55,426 nt of DNA from an uncultured Alphaproteobacteria bacterium (lineage in GTDB: Bacteria; Pseudomonadota; Alphaproteobacteria; Micropepsales; Micropepsaceae). Every line of letters begins with the position of its first letter. Position 1 is the first letter of the stretch. Positions 43,224 to 51,664 of the stretch are shown piece after piece. A program made the position numbers and the translations under genes. The notes under the pieces are model-generated. The model saw nothing but the letters and a program-made list of their open reading frames with translations. It ran no database searches and was not told the origin of the DNA. The DNA is taken from assembly GCA_903857685.1 (NCBI GenBank), contig CAIOFO010000037.1:1-55426 (forward strand), read 5' to 3'.

Positions 43224-44138
43224 TCAGACCGCCGCTTGCAGCCGCGCCACAATGACGAATTCGCGTCCGATACCGGCTTCCGCCCAGGCCCTGTAAAGCA
43301 ATTTGGCGGTGTCCCTGGCGTGCAAAAGCAGCTGAGACTCGAACGCCTTGCGTTCCTTGTGACATTCCCGGCCAAGCGCGTTGTTGCCGACATAATTTCT
43401 GCCGCTCAGGAGGAATTGCTCGATCGGATAGCTGGCCTCAACATGCAGGACATCGAACCCCATGCGCCGGCAAAGTTTCTGTATCGAGGCGGTATCGAAA
43501 TAATTCAGATGATGCTTGGGCACCACCCACCATGGCGCAAAATCGGCATGTTTCCAGAGCAGTTCCTGATACGGGCTGAAATCGTTCGGTGAGGTGACGA
43601 ACAAAATGCCGCCCGGATTGAGGATCGTTTTCACCTCCTCAATGAGGCCCATCGGATCGCGCAGATGCTCCAGCACCAGATTCAGCGAGACCACGTCAAA
43701 TGTTCCCTGTTCCCGGGCGCTCGCCAGGGTGAAAAGTTCGTTAACGACATTGAGGCCGCGATTGCGCGTGTATTCCGCTGCCATCCGCGAAGGCTCAAAA
43801 CCCAGCACGTCCCAGCCATGCTCGCGGCCCGCCTCGATGAAATAGCCGGGACCTGAACCGATATCGAGAAGGCGTTTGCCTGGCGCATGCCTATCGAGAA
43901 TATCGTAAAGATGGTGGTAGCGCAGCATCCACCAGTCTTTGTCTTCCTCCGCATTCTTGAAATAATCCGGGCGTTCGCTTTCGTAGAATTCCGTATTGTA
44001 GAATTTTTTCAATTCCTCATCGCTCAGCAGCGGATCGATATGCCGAAAGCCGCAGGCCTTGCATTCGATGACGTTGTAGCCGTCCACCGAGACGATAACC
44101 GGTCCGTCATGCCGCAGATTTTGGTGCGTTTCGGCCAT
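43224..44138 (-). CDS. Class I SAM-dependent methyltransferase
   Basis: The 304-residue product keeps one cysteine pair (Cys26/Cys29, IECKACGFRHIDPL) of a short zinc-ribbon-like start. The SAM motif I is LLDIGSGPGYF (90-100), with FDVVSLNLVLEHLRDPMGLIEEV and LNPGGILFVTSPND following. It is the last gene of the run neuB-like, ATP-grasp, cupin, SDR, methyltransferase, starting three bases after the SDR stop. It may methylate the sugar, its N-acyl group, or flagellin; the acceptor is not readable. Confidence 0.82.
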   Translation of the reverse strand: MAETHQNLRHDGPVIVSVDGYNVIECKACGFRHIDPLLSDEELKKFYNTEFYESERPDYFKNAEEDKDWWMLRYHHLYDILDRHAPGKRLLDIGSGPGYFIEAGREHGWDVLGFEPSRMAAEYTRNRGLNVVNELFTLASAREQGTFDVVSLNLVLEHLRDPMGLIEEVKTILNPGGILFVTSPNDFSPYQELLWKHADFAPWWVVPKHHLNYFDTASIQKLCRRMGFDVLHVEASYPIEQFLLSGRNYVGNNALGRECHKERKAFESQLLLHARDTAKLLYRAWAEAGIGREFVIVARLQAAV

Positions 44139-44141
44139 TGC

Positions 44142-44825
44142 TCAAACGGGTATGCGGTTGAGCGTATAGGCAGGGTCGAAATCAATCACGCTTCCCGAAA
44201 TGTAGCGGGCGCCGCCGGTGGCAAGCCACGCCATATAACTCGCCACCGCCTCCGCGGGAATAAGCTCCTGGGACGGAGTCTGTGCCTTCACGGCGGCGAG
44301 AAAGGCGGGGTTGGGCGCGGTTGTGCGCATGAATTCCTGCAGGTGACCAAGGCGGATGCAATGCGTGGCGATGCCATGTGCCCCCCATTCCACCGCCAGT
44401 TCGCGGATAAGCCCCTCAAGCCCTGCCTTCGACGCGGCATAGGCGGCGCGGCGCGGGTAGGGATGCATGGTATTGATGGATGAAATGCCGACAAAGGTCG
44501 AATGGCCCGCGGCGGCCATGGCGGGAAATGCCGCCTTCGCGAACAGAAAGGCGCCCGTGAGGTTGATCGCCATCACCCGGAGCCAGTCGCTCTCGCTCAG
44601 ATTTTGCGTGTCCACGACCACATTGACGCCAGCCAGATAGGCGGCAAAGTGGATTTTCTTCGGAAGCGAGTCATAGGAACTTGCCAGCGCGGCGTCCGGG
44701 CGGTCCGCGCCGCGCCAGACCGGGTCAATGTGATAACCGACGGCCTCCAGCACGGCGCACGTCGCCTTGCCGAGATTTCCCGTGGCGCCGACAATGACGG
44801 CGGTCTTTTGTTCCTGCGCGCTCAT
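44142..44825 (-). CDS. Short-chain dehydrogenase/reductase of the flagellin-sugar cluster
   Basis: This 227-residue classical SDR has an NAD(P)-binding VGATGNLGKAT near residues 12-22 and active-site Tyr/Lys in YAASKAGLEGLI, with the serine in GISSINTMHP. It lies four bases after the cupin gene. PtmA of Campylobacter legionaminic-acid loci is also an SDR, so this one could oxidise or reduce a nonulosonate or its precursor. The substrate is inferred only from the neighbourhood. Confidence 0.82.
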   Translation of the reverse strand: MSAQEQKTAVIVGATGNLGKATCAVLEAVGYHIDPVWRGADRPDAALASSYDSLPKKIHFAAYLAGVNVVVDTQNLSESDWLRVMAINLTGAFLFAKAAFPAMAAAGHSTFVGISSINTMHPYPRRAAYAASKAGLEGLIRELAVEWGAHGIATHCIRLGHLQEFMRTTAPNPAFLAAVKAQTPSQELIPAEAVASYMAWLATGGARYISGSVIDFDPAYTLNRIPV

Positions 44826-44829
44826 GGCT

Positions 44830-45405
44830 CTATTTCACTTTTTCCCAGCGGGCATACTTGGCCAGATAGACCCAGACATAGGACACATTGACGCCCGGCT
44901 CCCCGACGACGGGATGATAGCCCATCGGTACGGTGCCGAATGTTTCGTGCGCGACAGGCCAGACATCGTCCACGGCGGAATTGTCGAACCACACGCCGCG
45001 GCCTATCTGCAAGGCGCGCATGGGCTTTCCCTTGAGGATATAGAAGAATACCTCTTCAAAACCGGCTTCGGTGTTGAGCTCGAAATCATGTGGCAGGCTC
45101 GACCAGGTGCCGGTGCCGCGATGATGGGTGATGCCGACGCGCATGGTCGGCGCCGGGCCGCTTGGCGCAAGATAGTGAAGCACATCACGGGTCGCATTGC
45201 CTTCGCCGATCACGTAAGCCTTCGCGTCCTTTGCCGCGATTTCCACGCCCGGCTTGCCCTTGGCCGCGAAAACCACCTTGGATATGTCGCCACCGTCGAG
45301 ATGGACTACGCACTCCTCGTCCGGCGACTTGAATCTCAGAACGCCATTTTCGCCTTCCGCGGAAAGCGTATCGAGCCTTTTTTCATTGCACCAGGAATAG
45401 GTCAT
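44830..45405 (-). CDS. IolB/KduI-like cupin protein
   Basis: The 191-residue product starts at ATG 45405 with GGAAG upstream. The second half has THHRGTGTWSSLPHDFE, an EEVFFYIL strand, and MGYHPVVGEPGVNVSYVWVYLAK. These resemble the metal-binding strands of IolB/KduI sugar isomerases, which have HxxGxWSSxPPH, E and H ligands. The His and Glu residues appear in equivalent order. A sugar isomerase or epimerase acting on a keto-sugar is plausible. It lies 41 bases after an ATP-grasp gene and four before the SDR. The family call is from motif memory, as overall similarity is modest. Confidence 0.55.
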   Translation of the reverse strand: MTYSWCNEKRLDTLSAEGENGVLRFKSPDEECVVHLDGGDISKVVFAAKGKPGVEIAAKDAKAYVIGEGNATRDVLHYLAPSGPAPTMRVGITHHRGTGTWSSLPHDFELNTEAGFEEVFFYILKGKPMRALQIGRGVWFDNSAVDDVWPVAHETFGTVPMGYHPVVGEPGVNVSYVWVYLAKYARWEKVK

Positions 45406-45449
45406 CAATTTCTTCCGTTTGATTTGTTCGGCATTGAAGCTTCTTGCAC

Positions 45450-46667
45450 TTAATTCAGGAACTTTCCAACCTGCAGGCTTTCATAGGCCTGGCGCAACGC
45501 GCTGGCGCGGTCGGTCCCAGTGCCGGGCGCAAAATCCCTGCCAATGCAGTCCCGGGCGCCCGCTTCGACCCTGGCGAGAACCGCCACCACGCGTTCGGAG
45601 TGCTTGTAATGGAAATAGCGCTGCCAATAGGCCTCGTCGAGCTTTTCGCCGATGGCCAATCCCAGGGCGCCGCCGACAAAATCCGCGCCCCGCTGGGGCG
45701 TGGAAAATGAACTGTCCCAGCCGCCGGACAGGCGCGGCGTCAGTTCAAGGATCATCGGGCCGCGTGTCGTCAGCATGATGTCCGCCTTCAGGATATGCCC
45801 GCCGCGCTCTGTCCCCATGCCCATTGCTTCTCCCGCACGGCGGACAAGCGCCTCCACGTCCAGCCGCAAGCCTGCCGTGTGATCGGCGGGATTGAAATGA
45901 GCCAGCTCGATGGCCCAGGACATGGCGCTGTAGGGATCGCTTTGCGGCGTCCAGGGGACTGTCAGCAGGGAAAAATCCTTGCGGAAGAGCCGGTCCACCC
46001 AGTTCAACCAGCGCATTTTTCCGTCGTACCAAACCGTTTCAACAGACTGTTCGGCAATTTCGCCCGGCAGCGGAATCAGGAGCTCTTCGATAATGGCAAG
46101 GCCCGTCGTCCCGTTCGCCAGCGCATAAGCAAAGCTTTTTTCGTTCAGGTCCGACGCCTGATCAAGACGGGTGAAGCCTTTGCTTGCGGAATTGTCCGTC
46201 GCCTTCAACGCGGCCGGAAGGCCGATATCGGCCAGCGCCGACTTGGCTTCCGCAAGATTGCGCACGATGGCGTAGCGCGGCTGCGGAATCCCCGCTTCGG
46301 TCAATATCTTCCGTGTCTGGTATTTGTAGCGGCAGGCATGCGCGATAGCCGGATCAATGCCCGGCAAATTCAGCGCCCGCGCCACCTCGGCCACGGTTTC
46401 ATGGCAGTCCGCCGCGGCCGTGAAAACGGCGCAGATATCGAACGCCCTCACCAGTTCGGCGGCGCGAACCTTGTTCTGCGCAATGTCAAACGTATCCACG
46501 GGAAGAAAAACATCGGCGCGCGGCGCAAGAATGCAGTTGGGATTGCCATCCGTGAGAATGAGTTTGAGTCCCCGCGCCTGGACGGCATCCGCGGCGGCGC
46601 GTTGCATGCTTCCGCCCGCAAACAGCCATGCCGCCCGGGGACGTTCGGATTTCGCGGTCACGGTCAC
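45450..46667 (-). CDS. ATP-grasp ligase of the flagellin-sugar cluster
   Basis: The 405-residue product starts at GTG 46667. The N-terminal Rossmann-like part reads RAAWLFAGGSMQRAAADAVQARGLKLILTDGNPN, as in PurK/CarB-type proteins. The ATP-grasp core has KYQTRKILTEAGIPQPRYAIV, LPAALKATDNSASKGFTRLD, IIEELLIP and a metal-binding region ILELTPRLSGGWDS. Such ligases join a carboxylate to an amine or thiol through an acyl phosphate. Standard NulO pathways need none. Here it could couple an amino acid or other acyl group to the sugar. It follows the neuB-like gene by 45 bases. Confidence 0.78.
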   Translation of the reverse strand: MTVTAKSERPRAAWLFAGGSMQRAAADAVQARGLKLILTDGNPNCILAPRADVFLPVDTFDIAQNKVRAAELVRAFDICAVFTAAADCHETVAEVARALNLPGIDPAIAHACRYKYQTRKILTEAGIPQPRYAIVRNLAEAKSALADIGLPAALKATDNSASKGFTRLDQASDLNEKSFAYALANGTTGLAIIEELLIPLPGEIAEQSVETVWYDGKMRWLNWVDRLFRKDFSLLTVPWTPQSDPYSAMSWAIELAHFNPADHTAGLRLDVEALVRRAGEAMGMGTERGGHILKADIMLTTRGPMILELTPRLSGGWDSSFSTPQRGADFVGGALGLAIGEKLDEAYWQRYFHYKHSERVVAVLARVEAGARDCIGRDFAPGTGTDRASALRQAYESLQVGKFLN

Positions 46668-46712
46668 GCGGCGTTCTTCATGGGCGGGAAAATATTCATG
46701 GCGAGGGCTCTG

Positions 46713-47846
46713 TCAGCACGCAAAAAAATCGGTGAAGTCGAGCGGCGCACGCGCCTTGACATCGCGCGCCAGTTTTCTGCCCATCACCAAGCCGGCATGT
46801 TTGGGTTCTATTCCACCCCAGGGGCGCAGCGTTATTACCATGTCCGCGGTCAGGATCTCGTCCGCCTTGAGGTCGCGTGCGGCATACAGCGAGCGCCGCG
46901 CCCAGCGATCGTTTATCTCATCCTCCGCATGGTTCTGCGCCACCACCGGTTGCTTGATCCCTGTGCCGCCGAGCGCCCCTTGCGCATAGCGGATTTCCGC
47001 CACGAAGCGTGAAAGTTCGTCCGGCGAAAGGGAATTTGGATCGTCATTGCTGCCGCCATCGCGGCTCAGGGTGAAATGCTTCTCGATCACGCAGGCGCCC
47101 AGCGCCACCGCCGCCACAGAGGCCGCCGCGAAAGGGGGCGGGGAGTGATCGGAATAGCCGATGGGAAGCTTGAACGCGCCTGCCAGTGTTTTGATGGCGC
47201 GGAGATTCAGGTCTTCGGCGCGCTTGGGCGGATAAATTGAGGTGCAATGAAGCACAATGATATTCGGATTGCCTTCTTCCTGGATGGTTCGCACCGCGTG
47301 CGCCACTTCTTCCAGATAGGCCATGCCGGTCGAGATAATCACCGGCTTGCCGGTACGCGCCACGGCGCGAAGCAGGATATCGTCAGTCAGTTCGTAGGAC
47401 GCCACCTTGAAGGCAGGCACGCCGGCCTTGTCGAGCAGCGCCACCGCATCCAGATCGAACGGTGTGGAGAAAAATTGAATGGCGTGCTTGCGGGCATGCT
47501 CCATGAGCGGGCCGGTCCATTCCGGCGGCAATTCGGCCGAGCGGTAGAATTCGGAGAAGGCGCCGATATCCTTGCCGTTCCACTGGTCGTAAACGATGGT
47601 GTCGGCGGCGATCTTGTTGTGCGTCAGGTGCTGAAACTTCACGGCGTCCGCGCCGGCCGCAGCGGCTTTCTCGATGGAAAGCAAGGCGTGCTCAAGCCTG
47701 CTGTGATGATTTGCGCCAACTTCCGCAATGATGAAAACGGGATGGCCACGGCCTACCATCCGCTCCCCGATGGAAACCGCGGCAACCGGTTCGTAGCGCA
47801 GATGCTCCGGAAGACTTTGGAAGTATTTTTCGCGCTCTTTGCCCAT
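46713..47846 (-). CDS. NeuB-family nonulosonic acid synthase
   Basis: The 377-residue product condenses a hexose with phosphoenolpyruvate to a nine-carbon 2-keto acid (sialic, legionaminic or pseudaminic type). The TIM-barrel start is HPVFIIAEVGANHHSRLEHALLSIEKAAAAGADAVKFQ. IISTGMAYLEEV, VLHCTSIYPP and GYSDHSPPP follow, and CVIEKHFTLSRDGGSNDD is the typical active-site loop. The C-terminal SAF domain (RRSLYAARDLKADEIL) closes it. ATG 47846 is used; TTG 47873 is possible. About 35 residues precede the usual start of the fold. The sugar type is not decidable by eye. Confidence 0.9.
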   Translation of the reverse strand: MGKEREKYFQSLPEHLRYEPVAAVSIGERMVGRGHPVFIIAEVGANHHSRLEHALLSIEKAAAAGADAVKFQHLTHNKIAADTIVYDQWNGKDIGAFSEFYRSAELPPEWTGPLMEHARKHAIQFFSTPFDLDAVALLDKAGVPAFKVASYELTDDILLRAVARTGKPVIISTGMAYLEEVAHAVRTIQEEGNPNIIVLHCTSIYPPKRAEDLNLRAIKTLAGAFKLPIGYSDHSPPPFAAASVAAVALGACVIEKHFTLSRDGGSNDDPNSLSPDELSRFVAEIRYAQGALGGTGIKQPVVAQNHAEDEINDRWARRSLYAARDLKADEILTADMVITLRPWGGIEPKHAGLVMGRKLARDVKARAPLDFTDFFAC

Positions 47847-48016
47847 TTGGAAAAATTGCTTTCTGCGTTCCAATTGATCTTCGCGGTGGAGGCGTGCCGG
47901 CCGCCGCCTATTCGCTGCAGGGACAGGATTGTATTAAGCAATTGATCTTTCGTTAACATTAACGCACGCGGTGCCGCCCGGACATCCGGGTCTTTGTGGC
48001 GGCCGGTTGATTAACT

Positions 48017-48032
48017 TTAACGCCGTCTTAAC
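48017..48032 (+). promoter_or_regulatory. Perfect CtrA box in the neuB-like/TPR-glycosyltransferase intergenic region
   Basis: TTAA-CGCCGTC-TTAAC matches the consensus at all fixed positions. GATTAAC and GTTAACATTAAC half sites lie just upstream (47952-48015). The box ends 24 bases before ATG 48056, so a promoter using it would have a very short leader; action on the divergent neuB-like operon is also possible. Confidence 0.65.
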
Positions 48033-48055
48033 AGGCGCGTTGCGATGATGGCGGA

Positions 48056-49585
48056 ATGCAAGCCGCAATCGCGCCGCAACCGCCTTACGACCAGGGCCTA
48101 AAACTGGCTTCGGCGGGACGGCATTTCGAAGCCATCGAATGCTTTGAGAAGGCGCTGGCGCTTTCCCCGCTCGACACAAAGGTGCTGTTTGCACTGGGCA
48201 ATACCGCCAGCGCCCTGGGCCAGCCCGTCCTGGCGCGCCAATTCTATTTCCGGGTCCTTGAGCTGGAGCCGGGACGCATCGAGGCGCTGGTCAATCTGGC
48301 CAATCTGCTGCGCGCCGAAGGCCAGTTCGCAGCGGCGCGAAGCCTGCTCGAGCCGGCGCTGGCGCGCTGCCCCGACAGCCCCGAACTTCAACTCACTTTG
48401 GGATCAGCCTGGCGCGAGGAGGGCGACAATGACAGAGCCGCCGCCTGTTACCGCGCTGCCCTGGCGGTCCGTCCCAATTACGCCCCGGCCCTGAGCAATC
48501 TGGCCGATCTTCTGGCGGATGACGGCGATATCGAGAGGGCGCGAACGCTGTATGGACAAGCGATCAAGGCCGAACCCGGCAATGCCCAGGCGCGCCTGAA
48601 CCGCGCGATTCTGCATCTCTTGACCGGCAATCTGAAGGATGGCTGGCGCGATTATTCGGCGCGGCTGGATGTGCCCGGCAAGGTTCCTTCGATTGCCAAG
48701 CCCGAACAGCGTTTGGCGGCCTGGAGCGGTGGCTCCCTGAAAAAAATCCGCTTGCTGGTGCGGTCCGAGCAGGGCGTGGGCGACCAAATCATGTTTGCCA
48801 GCCTGTTCGGTGAGCTGGCGGACCGCGCGGCTGTTGAAGGCGGTTCGGTCCTGATCGAGTGCGAATCCCGGCTGGTCAGTCTATTCGGCCGTTCCTTTCC
48901 GAATGCCACGATCCGCCCCGCCGAATTGAAAAACGTGAGCGGGAAGACGACCGCCGACTATGGCTGGCTGAAATCCGCCGGCGGCGCCAATGCCGCCATC
49001 GCCATGGGGTCATTGCCGCGTTATTTGCGCAAGGACATCGCCGCCTTTTCGGCGGATCACGCTTACCTGAAACCCGATATCGGCGAACTGGTGCGCTGGC
49101 ATGGCGTCTTTGCCGGGCTGGGCGCTTCGCCGGTCATCGGCATCTGCTGGCGCAGCGGCAAGAGCGGCGGCCATCGCGCCGTGCAATATGCTCCGCTGGC
49201 GGCCTGGGCGGAATTCATCAAGACTCTGCCCGGCGTGCTGGTGTCCACGCAATATGATGCCGGCGCAGAAGAAATTGCCGAACTGGAAAGGCTCAGCGGC
49301 CGCAGGATCTTTGTGCCGCCGGGACTGGATCAGAAGAATGAACTGGACCGGACTTGCGCCATGCTTTCGGCGCTCGACATATTGGTCAGCGCGCCCACGG
49401 CCGTGTCATGGCTGGGCGCCGCCGCCGGCACGGCGACTTTAAAAGTCCTTTACGCCGTCAGCTGGACCGGGTTCGGGGAATGCTTTGAGCCATTTGCGCC
49501 CAGCTGCAAGCTGGTCATGCCGCAAAACCGGGGCGACTGGGCCAATGCTTTTGCAAAAGCGCGCGGGATTATCGCGCAGCTTTGA
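48056..49585 (+). CDS. TPR-glycosyltransferase, second FlmG-like protein
   Basis: The 509-residue product has TPR repeats over residues 10-200 (AIECFEKALALSPLDTKVLFALGNTASALG; APALSNLADLLADDGDIERARTLYGQAIKAEP). A GT41-like C-terminal part (230-509) follows (IRLLVRSEQGVGDQIMFASLFGEL; PVIGICWRSGKSGG; LDILVSAPTAVSWLGAAAGT). It shares domain order with the protein at 40205 but is clearly divergent. It may glycosylate a different flagellin or add a second residue. It converges with and overlaps the 3' end of the cytidylyltransferase fusion by 17 bases. Confidence 0.8.
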   Translation: MQAAIAPQPPYDQGLKLASAGRHFEAIECFEKALALSPLDTKVLFALGNTASALGQPVLARQFYFRVLELEPGRIEALVNLANLLRAEGQFAAARSLLEPALARCPDSPELQLTLGSAWREEGDNDRAAACYRAALAVRPNYAPALSNLADLLADDGDIERARTLYGQAIKAEPGNAQARLNRAILHLLTGNLKDGWRDYSARLDVPGKVPSIAKPEQRLAAWSGGSLKKIRLLVRSEQGVGDQIMFASLFGELADRAAVEGGSVLIECESRLVSLFGRSFPNATIRPAELKNVSGKTTADYGWLKSAGGANAAIAMGSLPRYLRKDIAAFSADHAYLKPDIGELVRWHGVFAGLGASPVIGICWRSGKSGGHRAVQYAPLAAWAEFIKTLPGVLVSTQYDAGAEEIAELERLSGRRIFVPPGLDQKNELDRTCAMLSALDILVSAPTAVSWLGAAAGTATLKVLYAVSWTGFGECFEPFAPSCKLVMPQNRGDWANAFAKARGIIAQL

Positions 49586-51359
49586 CGGGTTGATTCTCTT
49601 CTTTCAGCGCCTGCGCGAGATCAGCCGCAATGCGCGCTGCGCCGCCGCCATCCATGGTGGCAAGACCCAAGCTGCGCATTTCCCGGCGGCGCCCGGCATT
49701 GTTCATCAGGGCGCGCACCGCGCCCAATATTTCCGCGTCGGTCACCTGGGATGCAACGCCCAGCGACGCTCCCATGCCCGCCATGCCAAGGGCGGAGGCC
49801 GCGCGGGCGTGATCGTCGGTAAGGCCCAGATAGATGGCGGGCACGCCGAAAGCGGCCAGCTCATAGGCGGTGACGCCGAAGGCGCAAAGCGCCAGGTCGG
49901 CGGCGGCATATTCGGTGGACAAGTCGTCGGCGCCTTCCACTGTCTCGTAATTGCTTTTCATCGCCACAATGCGGGCCGCCACCTTGCGGGCATCCTGCAT
50001 GCCGCTGCCGATGACAAAACGGATACGGAAATTGCCGTCGAGCGGCGCCAGGGCGCGGGCCGCCCTTTCGGTCAGCCCCAGCGGATCGCTGCCGCCCATC
50101 GTCACCAGCAAGGTGGGACGGTGGCCCTGGGCCCGCGCGGGGGTCAGATGCGGGTTCAATCCCAGAAGCGCCCATTCCCAGCCGATGCGCGGCACCGTGC
50201 GCGCGCCCGCCCAGTTCTGCGCCAGGGCCTGGGGCACTGGCGAATAATAGGCGAAGTCGCAGGCCAGCCGCAGATCCGAGCAGTCATCAACCACCGCCAT
50301 CAGGGTGACATCGCGGCGCAGCGCTTCAGCCTCAAGCCGCGAAGGACCTTCGCGGCCGTCGAGAATCAGAAGGGCGGGCTTTTGCGCCCGAACCAGGGCG
50401 GCAAATTGGTCGTGCGAGGAAATCATGTGCGCCGCGAATCCGGCGCGGCGAATGGGCGCCAGCGCGTCCTCCGTGCCGTTCAGCGCAAAACTGACGCCGA
50501 GGCCTTGGCAATCGCGCAAGGCGCGCGCCAGCGCCACCATGCGCTTGACATGACCATAGCCGAACTTTGCCCCGCCATCGCATCGAATAAGGGCCTGCCC
50601 GCCGGAGGGCAGAATAGATTTCTGCTTCACATGGGCATTGATGGCGCGCAGGTGAGGCTCGCGCTCCAGCAGCAGCAGAAGATCGGCCAGATTCGCCTCG
50701 CCCGCCTTGGCGTCCATGCGTGCATGCACCGCCTCCACAAAGGCCAGGTCGTCTGGCGTATCGATGGTGAGGCGTCCGCCTTTGCGTGCCAGCTGCGGAT
50801 AGGGCGCGGCGCGGGCCACCTTCACGAAATCGGGATGCAGCTTGAAATAGCCGGTAACATGCTCGCGGGCTACCGGATCGTCTCCGGCATCCATCATCAG
50901 CTTGTCGAGGCCGAGGCGGGTGAGCGGGTCCACGCCCTCATGGGCGCAAGCTGCACCCTCTTCCATCACAACATAGTCGCCGCCCTGCTCGATCAAGCTG
51001 GCGACCAGATGATCGACATATCCTGCATCCAGGAACGGCGCGTCGGAGCAAACCCGCACCACAATATCGGCATCCAGCACTTCGGCGGCGCGGGCAAAGC
51101 GGGCCAGCACATCGTCTTCCGGGCCGCGCACCACGGGGACGCCTTCGGCGGCGCCCCATTCCACAATCGCCTCGTCGAGGGGATTGGTGGTGGTGGCGAT
51201 GGCGATATCCTCGATCAGCCGCGAGGCCTTGAGGCGGTGAACAATGTGCCACAGCAGCGGCTTGCCCGCGACCGGCTTCAGGACCTTGCCCGGCAGACGG
51301 GTCGAGCCCATGCGCGCCTGGATCACGGCGACGATGCGAAGATGTTCTCTCGCGCTCAT
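49569..51359 (-). CDS. Fused SpsF-type cytidylyltransferase / SpsG (PseG)-like hydrolase
   Basis: The product has 596 residues in two enzymes. Residues 8-240 form an SpsF-like nucleotidyltransferase (RIVAVIQARMGSTRLPGKVL, RVCSDAPFLDAGYVDHL, LTIDTPDDLAFVEAV), which would attach CMP to the nonulosonate. Residues 255-590 form a PseG/SpsG UDP-sugar hydrolase fold (LIRCDGGAKFGYGHVKRMVALARAL, with the catalytic His in GYGHVKR; VTMGGSDPLGLT; DLALCAFGVTAYELAAFGVPAIYL). These steps flank NeuB in the pathway and are separate genes (flmC/flmD-like) in Caulobacter. A CtrA-like box lies 90 bases upstream. Confidence 0.87.
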   Translation of the reverse strand: MSAREHLRIVAVIQARMGSTRLPGKVLKPVAGKPLLWHIVHRLKASRLIEDIAIATTTNPLDEAIVEWGAAEGVPVVRGPEDDVLARFARAAEVLDADIVVRVCSDAPFLDAGYVDHLVASLIEQGGDYVVMEEGAACAHEGVDPLTRLGLDKLMMDAGDDPVAREHVTGYFKLHPDFVKVARAAPYPQLARKGGRLTIDTPDDLAFVEAVHARMDAKAGEANLADLLLLLEREPHLRAINAHVKQKSILPSGGQALIRCDGGAKFGYGHVKRMVALARALRDCQGLGVSFALNGTEDALAPIRRAGFAAHMISSHDQFAALVRAQKPALLILDGREGPSRLEAEALRRDVTLMAVVDDCSDLRLACDFAYYSPVPQALAQNWAGARTVPRIGWEWALLGLNPHLTPARAQGHRPTLLVTMGGSDPLGLTERAARALAPLDGNFRIRFVIGSGMQDARKVAARIVAMKSNYETVEGADDLSTEYAAADLALCAFGVTAYELAAFGVPAIYLGLTDDHARAASALGMAGMGASLGVASQVTDAEILGAVRALMNNAGRRREMRSLGLATMDGGGAARIAADLAQALKEENQPVKAAR

Positions 51360-51664
51360 GGCGCAGGGCCCGTAAAGGCCAGCCCGCGTGCAAGGTGGCG
51401 GCCGTGATTGCCGGAGGCGTCAGCAATGAAAAGCGGCTGGGTTTCCATTTAACGCTTTTTAAAGAGCGTATAGCTAAGAAGCGGTTAACGGACCTTGTGC
51501 GGCAGCAGGCCGGCCCCGCAATAAGCTTGGAAAATGAGCGCCTTGGCCGCACAGAAACTTATGTAGTGAATTGTTAACGCCGTCCGGCAAATTATGGTTA
51601 CCGAAATCCTGCCCGGATAGACCATGCGTCCCTGCGATCAATGCGGCCAAGGGCTTTTTATCCG
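51360..51664. other. Divergent intergenic region
   Basis: This 305-base region lies between the cytidylyltransferase fusion (minus) and an ATP-grasp gene (plus). It has TTAAC motifs at 51449, 51484 and 51571 and is AT-rich for this genome. A short plus-strand frame (51395-51577) has no convincing ribosome site, and I do not call it a gene. Confidence 0.5.
51449..51463 (-). promoter_or_regulatory. CtrA-box-like site upstream of the SpsF-SpsG fusion
   Basis: TTAA-CGCTTTT-TAAA on plus differs from TTAA-N7-TTAA at one position. It lies 90 bases upstream of ATG 51359. Confidence 0.4.

Noticed and set aside
51395..51577. Possible 60-residue gene in the divergent intergenic region
   Set aside because: No ribosome site, no recognisable feature, and it covers the probable promoter and CtrA-like box of the cytidylyltransferase fusion.
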